DNA from: a virus
Direction: 5' to 3' (one strand)
IMG/VR virus record: IMGVR_UViG_3300009177_000053
Coordinates: 1 to 47,544 of that record
DNA: 47,544 nucleotides
Made by a program: the position numbers and the translations under genes. Shown in pieces: positions 37,057 to 45,882 of this stretch (position 1 is the stretch's first letter; each line of letters begins with the position of its first letter). The notes under the pieces were generated by a model. The model was given only the letters and a program-made list of their open reading frames with translations, made no database searches and was not told the DNA's origin.

Positions 37057-37909
37057 CGGGCGCGGCCTCCAGGCTGGTTTCCCATTTTCCGTTCGGCATC
37101 TGGCATTCCAGATCGTGGGCCATCTTGTAAACCGTCCATTTGCCGTTTGCGTTGGGAATTTGGCTTTGCACCTGGATAGAGGCCCCGTAGCCGATCGATG
37201 AATTATAGATCGTTTTCAGTGCCACCCCGGTGCTGGTGAATTGCGGATAGCCGATCATTCCAGTGGCCGCCGATATCAGGGGCACGGCGCCCCCGCGCGA
37301 GCCGTTGCGCGGCCAGATTGCCAGCTTGCCGTTATCGATGATCCAATTGAAGCCGCCGGCACGCGCGCAGGCCATCGCCTGGTCCCGAGCAGAGCCGGGG
37401 AAATACGGGTTGAGCAGCTGGACGCTCACCCCGTTGTTCTCAAAGGTGAGCCCCATCTGTGCCGCGAGGCTGGACATGACGGTGGCGGCATCGGCGCTGC
37501 CCTGGTAGCTGGCCGGCGGTACGGACTTGACCGCCTGGATGAGGCCGGCCATGGCCGTCACATGGAATTTCGCCTCCGGCGCCGCCTGGAGGTCCACCCA
37601 GGCATCGGCAATCGTCCCCTCAAAGACAAGGCCCAGGCCCGCCTCAGTGTCACCCGCGGATATCGCCACGGTGTTGTTTCGCAGCGTGAGCGGGATTTTC
37701 CCCAGCGTGGACAGCTGGTTCATGGTGCTCAGGTCCATGCCATAGACGCGGAGCTGTGTGGTGCCCATGCTCGCGCCGCCGGCTTTGACGATCGCCGCCG
37801 ACATGCGCAGGTTGCTGACCGTGTTCTGGTTGCTGCCCGAGGTGCCGAATGAGCCCGTGCCCAGGGTGAAGGTGACGGACATCAGCTTTTCGGTGAAACT
37901 GTCGCTCAC
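37034..37909 (-). CDS. Baseplate hub-like protein
   Basis: A 291-residue protein with LRVYGMDLSTMNQLSTLGKI and a GTIADAWVDLQAAPEAKFHV segment, typical of the tail hub (gp27/gp44-like) proteins. The GTG start overlaps the preceding stop. It connects tube and spike and may bear the tape-measure end. Assignment is by pattern and gene order. Confidence 0.7.
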   Translation of the reverse strand: MSDSFTEKLMSVTFTLGTGSFGTSGSNQNTVSNLRMSAAIVKAGGASMGTTQLRVYGMDLSTMNQLSTLGKIPLTLRNNTVAISAGDTEAGLGLVFEGTIADAWVDLQAAPEAKFHVTAMAGLIQAVKSVPPASYQGSADAATVMSSLAAQMGLTFENNGVSVQLLNPYFPGSARDQAMACARAGGFNWIIDNGKLAIWPRNGSRGGAVPLISAATGMIGYPQFTSTGVALKTIYNSSIGYGASIQVQSQIPNANGKWTVYKMAHDLECQMPNGKWETSLEAAPVGYAPVK

Positions 37910-38235
37910 GGCAGTTCCGCCGCCGTGACATAGAGCAGCTGAAATTGGGCGCCCAGGCCCGTATAGCTGGGGTCCGCGCCGCCCAGCGTTCCATCCGCCT
38001 GGACTGTCGATTGGGTATCGTAGAAAACGAGGTCCCCGACAAAACCCAGGTAGGCATCCCGGACGATGCGGTTAAGGTTCTCCGCGATCACGCCGCCGAT
38101 GATGAGCGCGTTGTCCACATAGAGGTCCACGAACATGCCGGTGGATTTCTGATAGACCTTGATTTGGCAGTTCTGCCCGGCCAGCAGCACGTTGACCAGC
38201 TGCGAGGGCACGGCGGTGAGCGGGATAATTTGCAT
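37906..38235 (-). CDS. Baseplate plug-like protein
   Basis: A 109-residue protein starting MQIIPLTAVPSQLVNVLLAG and containing LYVDNALIIGGVIAENLNRI and FVGDLVFYDTQ, the pattern of the small plug family seen in contractile-tail phages (Pam3-like). It is encoded between the hub and the 211-residue baseplate protein, the typical place. It would seal the central channel. Confidence 0.7.
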   Translation of the reverse strand: MQIIPLTAVPSQLVNVLLAGQNCQIKVYQKSTGMFVDLYVDNALIIGGVIAENLNRIVRDAYLGFVGDLVFYDTQSTVQADGTLGGADPSYTGLGAQFQLLYVTAAELP

Positions 38236-38870
38236 CAGCCGAGCTGCGCCCCCGTAAGATCATAGGGCGAATCCTGTGCCTGGACTTGCCCGGTGGTGGT
38301 GGTGTTGGCCCCGCTGGGTGCGGCGGTGCTGGTGAACTGTGATGTGCCCTGGTTCCGCACCTCGCGCAGCTTCACGTTGACGGTGAGCAGCGTGGCCCCG
38401 CTTTCCGCCGTCCGTTCGTTCTCGTCAAAGCCGATGATGTTGGCGCTGGGCCAGCTGTATTCCGGGGACAGGACGGTGACCAGCTCCAGCGATTTCTGGA
38501 GCTGCATGAGGGTCTGTACGAAGATCGACCGCACGAAGGTGGGGCCGCCGATCGACATGCGGACGCCGCTTTCAAATGGCGTCTGGACCTTGTTGTAGGT
38601 GGCGAACGCGCCCTGTTCCTGCTGGTAGTCCGACAGCAGGGCCTCCACGCGGAAATTGAACCCCACGATATTGTCCGGCAGCAGCAGCAGCAGGCCCGAT
38701 TGGTCGAAAATTCCCCACTGCGGGCCGAACGACAGGCCGGCGCTGAGAGTGAGCCCACCGATGTCTAGAGATACCCCGGCGCTTAGAAACCCCGGCGGGC
38801 GCAGCAGCGGAGGCACGCCAGGGGCCTGTGGAACATCGGGATAGGTAGGGGTCACCACGAAGTCAGACAC
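38235..38870 (-). CDS. Tail/baseplate protein, unknown family
   Basis: A 211-residue protein with a Pro-rich start (VVTPTYPDVPQAPGVPPLLR) and a central SPEYSWPSANIIGFDENERT. Beta-rich and Ser/Thr/Gln-rich at the C-terminus. It starts at GTG 38870 and lies after the tape measure, the place of a tail-tip or hub-associated protein. I cannot name the family. Confidence 0.6.
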   Translation of the reverse strand: MSDFVVTPTYPDVPQAPGVPPLLRPPGFLSAGVSLDIGGLTLSAGLSFGPQWGIFDQSGLLLLLPDNIVGFNFRVEALLSDYQQEQGAFATYNKVQTPFESGVRMSIGGPTFVRSIFVQTLMQLQKSLELVTVLSPEYSWPSANIIGFDENERTAESGATLLTVNVKLREVRNQGTSQFTSTAAPSGANTTTTGQVQAQDSPYDLTGAQLG

Positions 38871-38906
38871 GCTGTAGACCCCCTCCAGGGCGCGGGAAAT
38901 GGCCTT

Positions 38907-40949
38907 TTAGAATACCCCGCCGTTGGCAGTAGTGGCAAAGGTGTAATCTTCTAGGGCCGGCCCGATGTCGCGGGCAATGCCTTTGGCGTCCGTCGCCTGG
39001 GTGTGGACTTCCACCTTTTCCACCCTCGCATTCACGGTGGAGCTGCTGCCGGCCGGGGCGCCGGACATCGCGGTCCCGGATCGAGCGGACATCGCGCCAG
39101 TGATTTTGCGGATATAGTTGGCGGCCTCGGTGGGGAGGTGCTGGTCCCACTGGTCACCCCATTTGGCGATATCCTTATCCACGTTCCCCGGCCCCCAATC
39201 GAACGCGGCCAGGGCCTTGCGGAGGTCCCCGTTGTACTTCTGGAGCATGTCGTGGAACATTTTCGCCGCGCCGGTGGCGGACTGCTCCAGGTCATAGGGG
39301 TTGCTCACGCCGTACTGCTTGGCGGTGTCCGGCATGAACTGGAAATGCCCCTCCGCGCCGGCACTCGACAGCATGGCCTTGCCGCGTCCGCTTTCCTCCG
39401 CCCAATCGGTGTCCAGCAGGCCCTTGGGCAGCTGGTACTGATTTTCCAGGCCAGCGAATAGTGAGGCCGCCGCCGACTGGTCCAGCGTAGAGGTGGGCTG
39501 ATCGGCACCCAGCTTGCTCAAATCCACGTTCTCCAGGCCGTGATAGAGCCGGTGGGCAAAATCGTCCTGGTCATCGGCGTTGGCGCTGCTGTCCTCGGGG
39601 GCGTTGTGCGTGCCGCTTATGGCATTCCAGATTGCGCCTAGGCGGTGCTCCACCCACGAAAGCGCCTCCTCAAATGCCGACTTCATCGCCTTGAGCACCA
39701 TAGGCCCGAGCTGCGCGATGAAATCGATGAAATCCCCGAACAGCCGTTTGAGGTCACCAAAAAGGGTTTTCCAGGCCGCGCGGATTTGGTCCGAGGTGCC
39801 GAAAAAGAGGGTGTAAACGAACTTGAGGTAATCGCGCACGGCGGCAAACCAGTCCGCGGCGATCGTTTTGAGCTCCGCCCATATGGGCCGGACCATCGGC
39901 AGCAGCGAATTCCACTTGTCCTCAACGAACTGCCAGAACCCCCCGAACGCTGCCTTTCCGCCTTCGGTCCAGGTTTTCCAGTCGTCATAGAGGATGGCGA
40001 TGGCGGCCACCACGGCGCCGATGCCGGCGCTGACCAGCAGCAGCTCCGCCAGCGGGGCGAGCAGCGCCACGGCGAAGCCGATCGCGGCAGCGGCCAAGCC
40101 GATGAAAAAGGCCCGCACCATGGGCAGATGGGATCTCGCCCACTCAGCAAAGACGGTCAGGCGATTCGCCACCCAGGTGATGGCCGGCAGCAGCTCTGTG
40201 AGCAGCGTGCGGCCCACCGCCGCCGACGCCTGGACCATGCCGCGCCACGCGCTGGTGAGCTGCTGCGCCCTGGTGGCATCCTCGCCCGTGATGACGCCTA
40301 TGCGCCGCTGCTCCGCCAGCATGGCCTGGACCGCCGCGCGGCCCTGCATCAGGACGTTGATGGTGCCTTGGTCCAGCCCGAGGCCGGCACCCATGGCCTG
40401 GGCGCGGCGGGGGTCCATGTTGTGGAAGCGATCGGCCAAATCCAGCAGGATGTCCGACAGTGGCCGCGCGCGCCCCTCCGCGTCCGATATCTGCACGCCC
40501 AGGGCGCGGAAATACGGAATGACCGACGATTCCCCGGTGAGCTGGAATTTCTGGAATTCGCTGGTGAGGTTCTGAAAGCTGCCGGCGATGCCCTGCGCGC
40601 TGCCGCCGGCCCGCTCCGCCATGCCCTGCCACGCTGACAATTCCTCGGTGGTCATATCGAGGTTATGAGCGAGGCGTCCGGTGGCCGCGTCCGTCGCCAC
40701 CGTGTCGGCAATGAACTGCTCCAGCGCCTTGCCGCCGGTGATGGCTGCGAACAGCCCTATAACCTGGTTGCGTACCTCAGAGAAAAACCGCCCGGCCTGC
40801 TTACCACGGGCCTCCAGTTCCTTCGCGGTGGAGGCCGCGCCGGATTTCAGCTTGGCGCTGTCATCCTCAACCTGTTTCCGCCCTTTGGAAAACCCGGCGG
40901 GGTCCAGGATGAAAAGGGTGACAAAGGTATCAAGTATCGTGCTTGACAC
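38907..40949 (-). CDS. Tape measure protein with lytic transglycosylase domain
   Basis: A 680-residue tail length ruler. The N-terminal half is helical, with a hydrophobic segment (residues ~275-325: MVRAFFIGLAAAAIGFAVAL). The C-terminal ~200 residues contain a soluble transglycosylase-like domain: DTDWAEESGRG with a likely catalytic Glu, then GAEGHFQFMPDTAKQYGVSN and AFDWGPGNVD. It sets tail length and locally opens peptidoglycan at entry. The gene overlaps the frameshifted tail chaperone, a universal arrangement. Confidence 0.9.
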   Translation of the reverse strand: MSSTILDTFVTLFILDPAGFSKGRKQVEDDSAKLKSGAASTAKELEARGKQAGRFFSEVRNQVIGLFAAITGGKALEQFIADTVATDAATGRLAHNLDMTTEELSAWQGMAERAGGSAQGIAGSFQNLTSEFQKFQLTGESSVIPYFRALGVQISDAEGRARPLSDILLDLADRFHNMDPRRAQAMGAGLGLDQGTINVLMQGRAAVQAMLAEQRRIGVITGEDATRAQQLTSAWRGMVQASAAVGRTLLTELLPAITWVANRLTVFAEWARSHLPMVRAFFIGLAAAAIGFAVALLAPLAELLLVSAGIGAVVAAIAILYDDWKTWTEGGKAAFGGFWQFVEDKWNSLLPMVRPIWAELKTIAADWFAAVRDYLKFVYTLFFGTSDQIRAAWKTLFGDLKRLFGDFIDFIAQLGPMVLKAMKSAFEEALSWVEHRLGAIWNAISGTHNAPEDSSANADDQDDFAHRLYHGLENVDLSKLGADQPTSTLDQSAAASLFAGLENQYQLPKGLLDTDWAEESGRGKAMLSSAGAEGHFQFMPDTAKQYGVSNPYDLEQSATGAAKMFHDMLQKYNGDLRKALAAFDWGPGNVDKDIAKWGDQWDQHLPTEAANYIRKITGAMSARSGTAMSGAPAGSSSTVNARVEKVEVHTQATDAKGIARDIGPALEDYTFATTANGGVF

Positions 40950-41558
40950 TGGCGATTCGCCTGTTCTCCGCGTCCACCGCGATCACTTCTAGGAGGTCGT
41001 ACAAGTCCTCAACCCCCAGCACCGTGTCAAGCTCGACTAGGGTGGCTAGTCTGCTGCCGACGACGATCCCGATGGGGAAGGGGATGTTGGGGAACCCGAC
41101 ATATTCGCGGCCGCCATCCGCTTGATGTTGTCCATGATCTGCCCAAGGTAGGGGGCGGCGGTGGTCAAAAAACCCGTGTGTAAATCGAACGCCTCCATGC
41201 GCAGCTTGGCGATGGTGGTGGGTTCCTCGATATCGTTCCCATCTTCCTGGTCCAGGATGAGGGGCCGACCGGCGGGCATGGCGTCCACCTTGATCTTGAC
41301 GCACGCCAGCAGCTGGTCCCACATCCGGTCCGCCGCTTCCTCCGGCATGTTGCCGATGGCGCGGATGGCGAGCGAGGCCCAGGCCGCCATGCCCGCGTTC
41401 TCCAGGTCATCCGGCATGTCGGCGCCGCGGACGAATGCGGCGAGCCCGTGACGCGCCCACCGCTCCGCCTGGAGCGCCGGCATTTCCGTGATGAGAAAGG
41501 ACTTGCCGAAGTACCGGCTGTCCTTGTTCGTGATGGTGATTTCCCTGGTTTTCCTCAT
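40930..41558 (-). CDS. Tail assembly chaperone, long (frameshifted) form
   Basis: The same start as the short form, but a -1 slip at 41166-41172 continues in the other frame through GFFDHRRPLPWADH, EYVGFPNIPFPIGIVVGSRL and LYDLLEVIAVDAENRRIASV. The fused product would be about 209 residues. It overlaps the tape measure start by 20 bases. Long and short forms normally coat the tape measure together during tail assembly. Confidence 0.8.
41046..41558 (-). CDS. Tail assembly chaperone, short form
   Basis: A 170-residue helical protein read without slipping: MRKTREITITNKDSRYFGKS, LQAERWARHGLAAFVRGADM, ADRMWDQLLACVKIK. It ends with a low-complexity SPTSPSPSGSSSAAD, characteristic of an out-of-use frame after the slip site. 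The ATG overlaps the tube stop (ATGA). Located between tube and tape measure genes. Confidence 0.85.
   Translation of the reverse strand: MRKTREITITNKDSRYFGKSFLITEMPALQAERWARHGLAAFVRGADMPDDLENAGMAAWASLAIRAIGNMPEEAADRMWDQLLACVKIKVDAMPAGRPLILDQEDGNDIEEPTTIAKLRMEAFDLHTGFLTTAAPYLGQIMDNIKRMAAANMSGSPTSPSPSGSSSAAD
41166..41172 (-). promoter_or_regulatory. T TTT TTG programmed -1 frameshift site
   Basis: On the minus strand TTTTTTG lies in phase as GG(T TTT TTG) of codons 129-131 of the short chaperone. It is the same heptamer as P2 E/E'. After the slip the -1 frame is open to 40930 and carries coding-like sequence. Confidence 0.85.
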
Positions 41559-41992
41559 GAGCTGGCCGCCGACACGCTTTCCCAGGTGATGGTGAACGGC
41601 ACCGGCTCCAGGGTCTTTTTGGCCCCCGGCATCGGCTTCATTTTGGTGAGATAGCCGTTGGTCATCGCGAATTTCTTCTTGATGCCTGGGATGGTCGCGG
41701 AGCCCGAACAGGGCAGCTTTTCCTGTCCCGTGCGCTCCGCCTCAAACCACTGGTTGATGCGGTCCAGGGTGGGGCTGTTCGCCTGCATGGTGAACTTCTG
41801 GACCACTTCCTTGGGCACCCAGCCCGCCGACAGCACGCCGTCAATGCCCATTTTCAGCTCCGAATTCTCAACGTCATCGGTGTCAAAAATGTCATCCGTG
41901 GCGAAGCCTTGGAGAGAGAACGGCGTATCGAACAGGCCGGGCACCGTGAAGGTGATTGCCACGTTGGCCGCCGTGAGTGTGCGGGTTGCCAT
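41555..41992 (-). CDS. Tail tube protein
   Basis: A 145-residue protein with LQGFATDDIFDTDDVENSEL, an acidic loop typical of tubes in this group, then SAGWVPKEVVQKFTMQANSP and a beta-rich end (GYLTKMKPMPGAKKTLEPVP). It is adjacent to the sheath gene and matches DUF3277-like tube proteins by pattern and order. Confidence 0.8.
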   Translation of the reverse strand: MATRTLTAANVAITFTVPGLFDTPFSLQGFATDDIFDTDDVENSELKMGIDGVLSAGWVPKEVVQKFTMQANSPTLDRINQWFEAERTGQEKLPCSGSATIPGIKKKFAMTNGYLTKMKPMPGAKKTLEPVPFTITWESVSAASS

Positions 41993-42006
41993 TTAAGCGC
42001 CTCCGG

Positions 42007-43929
42007 TTACTGGATCGCGATCGAGGAAAGGGACAGGCTTTGGACGGACTCCCCGTCCATATACCAGAACTTCATCGGCGGGGTGCCGCGCTTCGCGCGC
42101 ACCGCTGCCGGCGGGTCCAGGATTTGGAGATACCACCCGCGTGTCTGGAGGGTGGGCGAAATGGTGATGCCGGCCTGCTGATCCACCTCCGCCGCCTCCG
42201 CTGGCGACAGCGTGACATTCTGCTGGATGGCACCGAAGTTGAGGGCCTGGGTGATGGGGTCCATATACGCGCTGTCGATCAGCGAATAGCCCTTGGGGTT
42301 GTACGGGATGAACCGCACAGCCTTGAGCAGCTGCCAGCCGGCCAGCAGGAAATTGGAGTTCATCCACTGCTGGTTCGCGTAGCTGTCCGCCCACAGGAAT
42401 TGCCCGGTGATGGACCCCGGATAAATGATGTTGTCCGGGTTGGGCTCACCCTTGAAGCCATATGCCCCGTAATAGCTGTAGCCATTCGCCTGGAGGTTGG
42501 CGGCGGTGGTGCCATCCGTGACGGCGGGGGTGAGGCCGGAGAACTGCGCAAAGGCCAGCGTCTGCCGTCCGCCCTGCTGCTGGAAGGCGATCGAAGCGAA
42601 ATAGGACAGGGTGGCCGCCGCGATATGGTCACCGGACTGGCCCCACACCAGCGCCACGCCTTCATAGCCGGCCTGCTTGATCTGATAGCCCACGGACGAA
42701 GTATCGCCGGCCACGGTGGGCGCCGCGCTGGTGTCCTTGAGCACATAGACATCGCTGTCCAGCTGGGCGTTGTTCCACGCCGCGAAACCCAGCTGGTCCG
42801 TGACGGTGGGCGCGAACAGGGTCATGAACGCGCCCCAATTCTGGTCCACGCCGTTGATCCAGGTCATCGCTGAATTCGGGGTCTGAGGGTCCGCGCCCTT
42901 GGAAACCACGCCCCCGTTGGTCGCGCCCAGCAGCAGCGGCGCCGCGAGCGAGCCCGTGGCAAAGCCGATCGTGCTCACCGCGCCGCTGGAGCCCGAGGTA
43001 ATCACGAACGCCTGCAACACGCTGTCGAACGTGACGGTGGCCGCGCCAGCGGTCAGCTGTTCGCTGCTGATGATCTGGCCGGGGGTCACCTGATAGGTGC
43101 CCGTGCCGCCAGTGCCGTTGCCGAGCGCCACAACCACGGTGCCGGCAGCAACGTCAGTGCCGCTGATGTTCTGCCCCACCGCGAAGGTGCCCGAGGTGAC
43201 GGCGGTGATGGTCATCAGCCCGTTCGTCAGGGTGATGGTGCTGCCGGGGGCCAGGGTGGACGTGGCAGAAAGTTGATAGGTGCCGACGCCGCCGGGGGTG
43301 CCGGTGAGCTGTTTCTGGACGGCGCTGCCCGCCGTGACGCCGCTGCCTGAGATCCCGGTGCCTGGGGCGATATAGACCGAGGTGGGAGGCGTGGCGACGG
43401 TGAGGATATTTCCGCTGATGCCGCCGGTGATGCTGTCCGTGAGGTTGGCGATGGTGCCGGTGCCCACGCCGTCCGACGCACCCAGCGCAGTCTGGATGAG
43501 GGTGGCCGCGTTGGAAAATGACGTGGCCGCCGAAAGGTTGATGGTGCTGGAGGTGAACGTGGTGCCGTCGATCGTGACGATGAGCTGGCCGGTGAGCGCC
43601 TGGAGCTGGGCCAGGGTCATCGTCGCCAGCGAACCGCCGCGCAGATAGGCCGCGACCGCGCCAGCGTTATACTGCGCGTATTTCAGCGCCGCCGGCTTGG
43701 TGAGCGAATTGTCCGGCCCGGTGAAATAGACCTGGGCCTCCGCATATTCGGGCGAGCTGCTGCCGAAATACGCGGCCACCGCCGGGGCATTGGGGAAGCT
43801 GGGAACGCTGCCGATCGGTGCCCTGGTGGACGTGGTGAGCATCAAGCCGGTGAGCGCGGCAGCTAGGCCGGCGGCGGCAAGAACGCCCGGAAAAACCCTG
43901 ACAATGCTTGATGCGGGAATCGTGCCCAT
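42007..43929 (-). CDS. DUF3383-like tail sheath protein with glycine-rich insertions
   Basis: A 640-residue contractile sheath protein. It begins MGTIPASSIVRVFPGVLAAA and carries the sheath-like blocks AAAYFGSSSPEYAEAQVYF-type and DQNWGAFMTLFAP through the C-terminal part WADSYANQQWMNSNFLLAGW. Between about 165 and 300 (about 43045-43440) it has an insertion with at least two glycine-rich modules (GTFAVGQNISGTD, GNGTGGTGTYQVT; ISGSGVTAGSAV). These should sit on the outer sheath surface. Without the insertion the length would be typical (~500). Confidence 0.85.
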   Translation of the reverse strand: MGTIPASSIVRVFPGVLAAAGLAAALTGLMLTTSTRAPIGSVPSFPNAPAVAAYFGSSSPEYAEAQVYFTGPDNSLTKPAALKYAQYNAGAVAAYLRGGSLATMTLAQLQALTGQLIVTIDGTTFTSSTINLSAATSFSNAATLIQTALGASDGVGTGTIANLTDSITGGISGNILTVATPPTSVYIAPGTGISGSGVTAGSAVQKQLTGTPGGVGTYQLSATSTLAPGSTITLTNGLMTITAVTSGTFAVGQNISGTDVAAGTVVVALGNGTGGTGTYQVTPGQIISSEQLTAGAATVTFDSVLQAFVITSGSSGAVSTIGFATGSLAAPLLLGATNGGVVSKGADPQTPNSAMTWINGVDQNWGAFMTLFAPTVTDQLGFAAWNNAQLDSDVYVLKDTSAAPTVAGDTSSVGYQIKQAGYEGVALVWGQSGDHIAAATLSYFASIAFQQQGGRQTLAFAQFSGLTPAVTDGTTAANLQANGYSYYGAYGFKGEPNPDNIIYPGSITGQFLWADSYANQQWMNSNFLLAGWQLLKAVRFIPYNPKGYSLIDSAYMDPITQALNFGAIQQNVTLSPAEAAEVDQQAGITISPTLQTRGWYLQILDPPAAVRAKRGTPPMKFWYMDGESVQSLSLSSIAIQ

Positions 43930-43932
43930 CGC

Positions 43933-44499
43933 TCAGTTCTCCTGACCAAAAACCTGCGCTTCCACGTTGATCAAATCAACGCGCAGAGTGTCCGCGTAAT
44001 CCTGCCCAGTTGCAAGCACGGGATTGAACTGCAAATGGGCCTCCAGCGACCACCGTTCCTCGTACTGTTGGGACTCGTCGGAGAACGGCATTTGCCTTGG
44101 TTCGTCAGCATATAGCGGCTGAATTGCATAACCGGAAGCGTCAAAAGCTGTGCAAGCCGACGCATCGCGCAGGGCCATGGAAACCGCCTGGGCCGCGTCC
44201 GCGCTTTCATCGCCATAGAAATCGAGTTGCACCACCCATTCATAGGCCGCCTCAATGCCATACGGCAGCGGCCCGGTTTCCGGCGGGATGATGTCAGCCG
44301 GCGGGTCATCCTCAATGTTGGTCATCAGCCGCGAGGTGCGCAGCGGGGTCATGATGAGATAGTGGGCGCCGACCGGCGGCGGGACGCGGTTCTGCTGTGC
44401 CTGGGCGATTTCGTAGCCGTCCGGCAGGATGGTGCCCAGGTAATCGCCCATGGCTTTCATGAGCACCGCCTGGGTGATGTCCAGGGTGGGCGCGGTCAT
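43933..44499 (-). CDS. Neck/tail terminator-like protein
   Basis: A 188-residue protein starting MTAPTLDITQAVLMKAMGDY, with RLMTNIEDDPPADIIPPETG and ELDYEWVVQLDFYG-type strands, matching the phage neck terminator (LIC_12616-like) pattern. ATG 44499 overlaps the preceding stop. It would cap the tail tube and link it to the connector; sheath follows. Confidence 0.7.
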   Translation of the reverse strand: MTAPTLDITQAVLMKAMGDYLGTILPDGYEIAQAQQNRVPPPVGAHYLIMTPLRTSRLMTNIEDDPPADIIPPETGPLPYGIEAAYEWVVQLDFYGDESADAAQAVSMALRDASACTAFDASGYAIQPLYADEPRQMPFSDESQQYEERWSLEAHLQFNPVLATGQDYADTLRVDLINVEAQVFGQEN

Positions 44500-44891
44500 C
44501 GATCGGCCACTTTCTGCTGGAGCACGATGCACACTTTGACGTGCGTGGCCCAGCTCTCCAGCATCTTCACAATCAACCAGGTGCCCTTATCCGGCCCGTC
44601 CGCGATGATGATGAGGTCACCGCCCTTGGCGTCCGCGCGGATCACGCCTGACCACTGCGGCCCGTTGATGTAGGCCGCCCGCGCGGTGCCCTGGATATTC
44701 AAGCCGTCCACCTGCCGGAGGTCGCGGCCATCCAGCGCCTGGATTTGCACCGGCACGTCCTTGTAATCGACGTAGGCCGGCACCTGCTTGTAATCCTCGG
44801 TTTTGGTGTAGCCGGCGGACTTCCGAATGAGGGCGACGGTGTCAGGGTTGATGCCCTGGATGGCGTCCCCGGCAATGGCGTTCAAGTTCAC
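44496..44891 (-). CDS. Head-tail connector component
   Basis: A 131-residue protein with VPVQIQALDGRDLRQVDGLN, YINGPQWSGVIRADAKGGDL and a beta-rich end. GTG start overlaps the preceding stop. Order (DUF4054, gp10-like, this gene, terminator) is that of the neck of contractile-tail phages. Exact role is inferred. Confidence 0.65.
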   Translation of the reverse strand: MNLNAIAGDAIQGINPDTVALIRKSAGYTKTEDYKQVPAYVDYKDVPVQIQALDGRDLRQVDGLNIQGTARAAYINGPQWSGVIRADAKGGDLIIIADGPDKGTWLIVKMLESWATHVKVCIVLQQKVADR

Positions 44892-45427
44892 TGCGACACC
44901 TCTTTATCCACCGATCGCAGCATGAACTTGGTGTCCACCAGCTGCTTGTCCGACACGCCCGCCGCCGACTGGCCGGCAGCGACACGCCGCGCGGCCTCGC
45001 CCACCGTGGCCCCGGTCACCTGGAGGCTGGGGTCATCGGCGCGCATCTTGCGCAGCATGAGGGTAACCGCCGACAGGGGCACGCCGTCAAATTCGGTTAT
45101 CGCGGTCACCAGCTGGTCCGCGACTCCTTCCCCGAAAATCTCCAGCGCCTTCACAGGGTCATAGCCCGTCATCTTGAGGATGTTGGCGAGGGCGTCCGGC
45201 CAGCCTGGGGACTTGGCCGCGATCATGTTGCGAAAGAAGGGGCGCGGAGGGATCCCCGCCCGCGGAGCCCCGCTGTCCTGGATGAACGCGACCATGGCAA
45301 CCGGAGTGCCGTCCGGGTAGCGGGCATTTTCCAGGAAGCCGACGCGGAGCGTGGTTTTCCGATCGACCAGTTTCCCCAGCTCGCGGAGTTTTTTGGCGAG
45401 CTTATCCCCGCCGGTTACCTGCGCCAT
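44888..45427 (-). CDS. HK97 gp10-like tail completion protein
   Basis: A 179-residue protein starting MAQVTGGDKLAKKLRELGKL, with VGFLENARYPDGTPVAMVAF and IPPRPFFRNMIAAKSPGW, the characteristic pattern of gp10-like neck proteins (RPFFRN). It overlaps the DUF4054 gene by 13 bases. Confidence 0.8.
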   Translation of the reverse strand: MAQVTGGDKLAKKLRELGKLVDRKTTLRVGFLENARYPDGTPVAMVAFIQDSGAPRAGIPPRPFFRNMIAAKSPGWPDALANILKMTGYDPVKALEIFGEGVADQLVTAITEFDGVPLSAVTLMLRKMRADDPSLQVTGATVGEAARRVAAGQSAAGVSDKQLVDTKFMLRSVDKEVSQ

Positions 45428-45882
45428 GGCGGCCTGGGGACCAGGCTATAGGGGATGATGCCAGCGGCCGGCCGTGGCGTGGCGAAGTACCGGCCCTTGC
45501 GGTAGCCGGCGCTGCTGGTCCAGTAGAGCAGCCCATATTGGGTCTGTGACCAGAACGCGGCGGTTTCGCTGATGCCGTCCGCCAGCTTGGCGGTGACCGA
45601 AACGCTGCCCTGAGTGGCGCTTTCGATGCGGCCCACCAGCCCACCAGGGGCCTTGCCGCCGATCGGCGCGAACAGCTTGACCACATGCGCGGTGGCGAGG
45701 TTGAGCAGCCGCTGCCGCGTCAAGTCCTGCGGAGGACAATAAGGGATAGGGGAGAGTGGCGTATTGTCCACAAGATCGCAGGCCGTCGCGAAATATAGCG
45801 CGGCCTGCGTTTCATCAACCGACGCGGCAAGTTCCGGGAACTGCTGCGCCCATAGCGAATAGTCGAACGCTACAACGCTCAT
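45415..45882 (-). CDS. DUF4054 head-tail connector
   Basis: A 155-residue protein starting MSVVAFDYSLWAQQFPELAA, with LYFATACDLVDNTPL and RQRLLNLATAHVVKLF, and the end YWTSSAGYRKGRYFATPRPA. This matches DUF4054, an adaptor under the portal in this phage group. Confidence 0.8.
   Translation of the reverse strand: MSVVAFDYSLWAQQFPELAASVDETQAALYFATACDLVDNTPLSPIPYCPPQDLTRQRLLNLATAHVVKLFAPIGGKAPGGLVGRIESATQGSVSVTAKLADGISETAAFWSQTQYGLLYWTSSAGYRKGRYFATPRPAAGIIPYSLVPRPPWRR

Noticed and set aside
41046-41110. Frameshift near the end of the short tail chaperone, where the two frames first appear side by side
   Set aside because: No in-phase slippery heptamer is present there, whereas T TTT TTG at 41166-41172 is in phase and joins the same frames.
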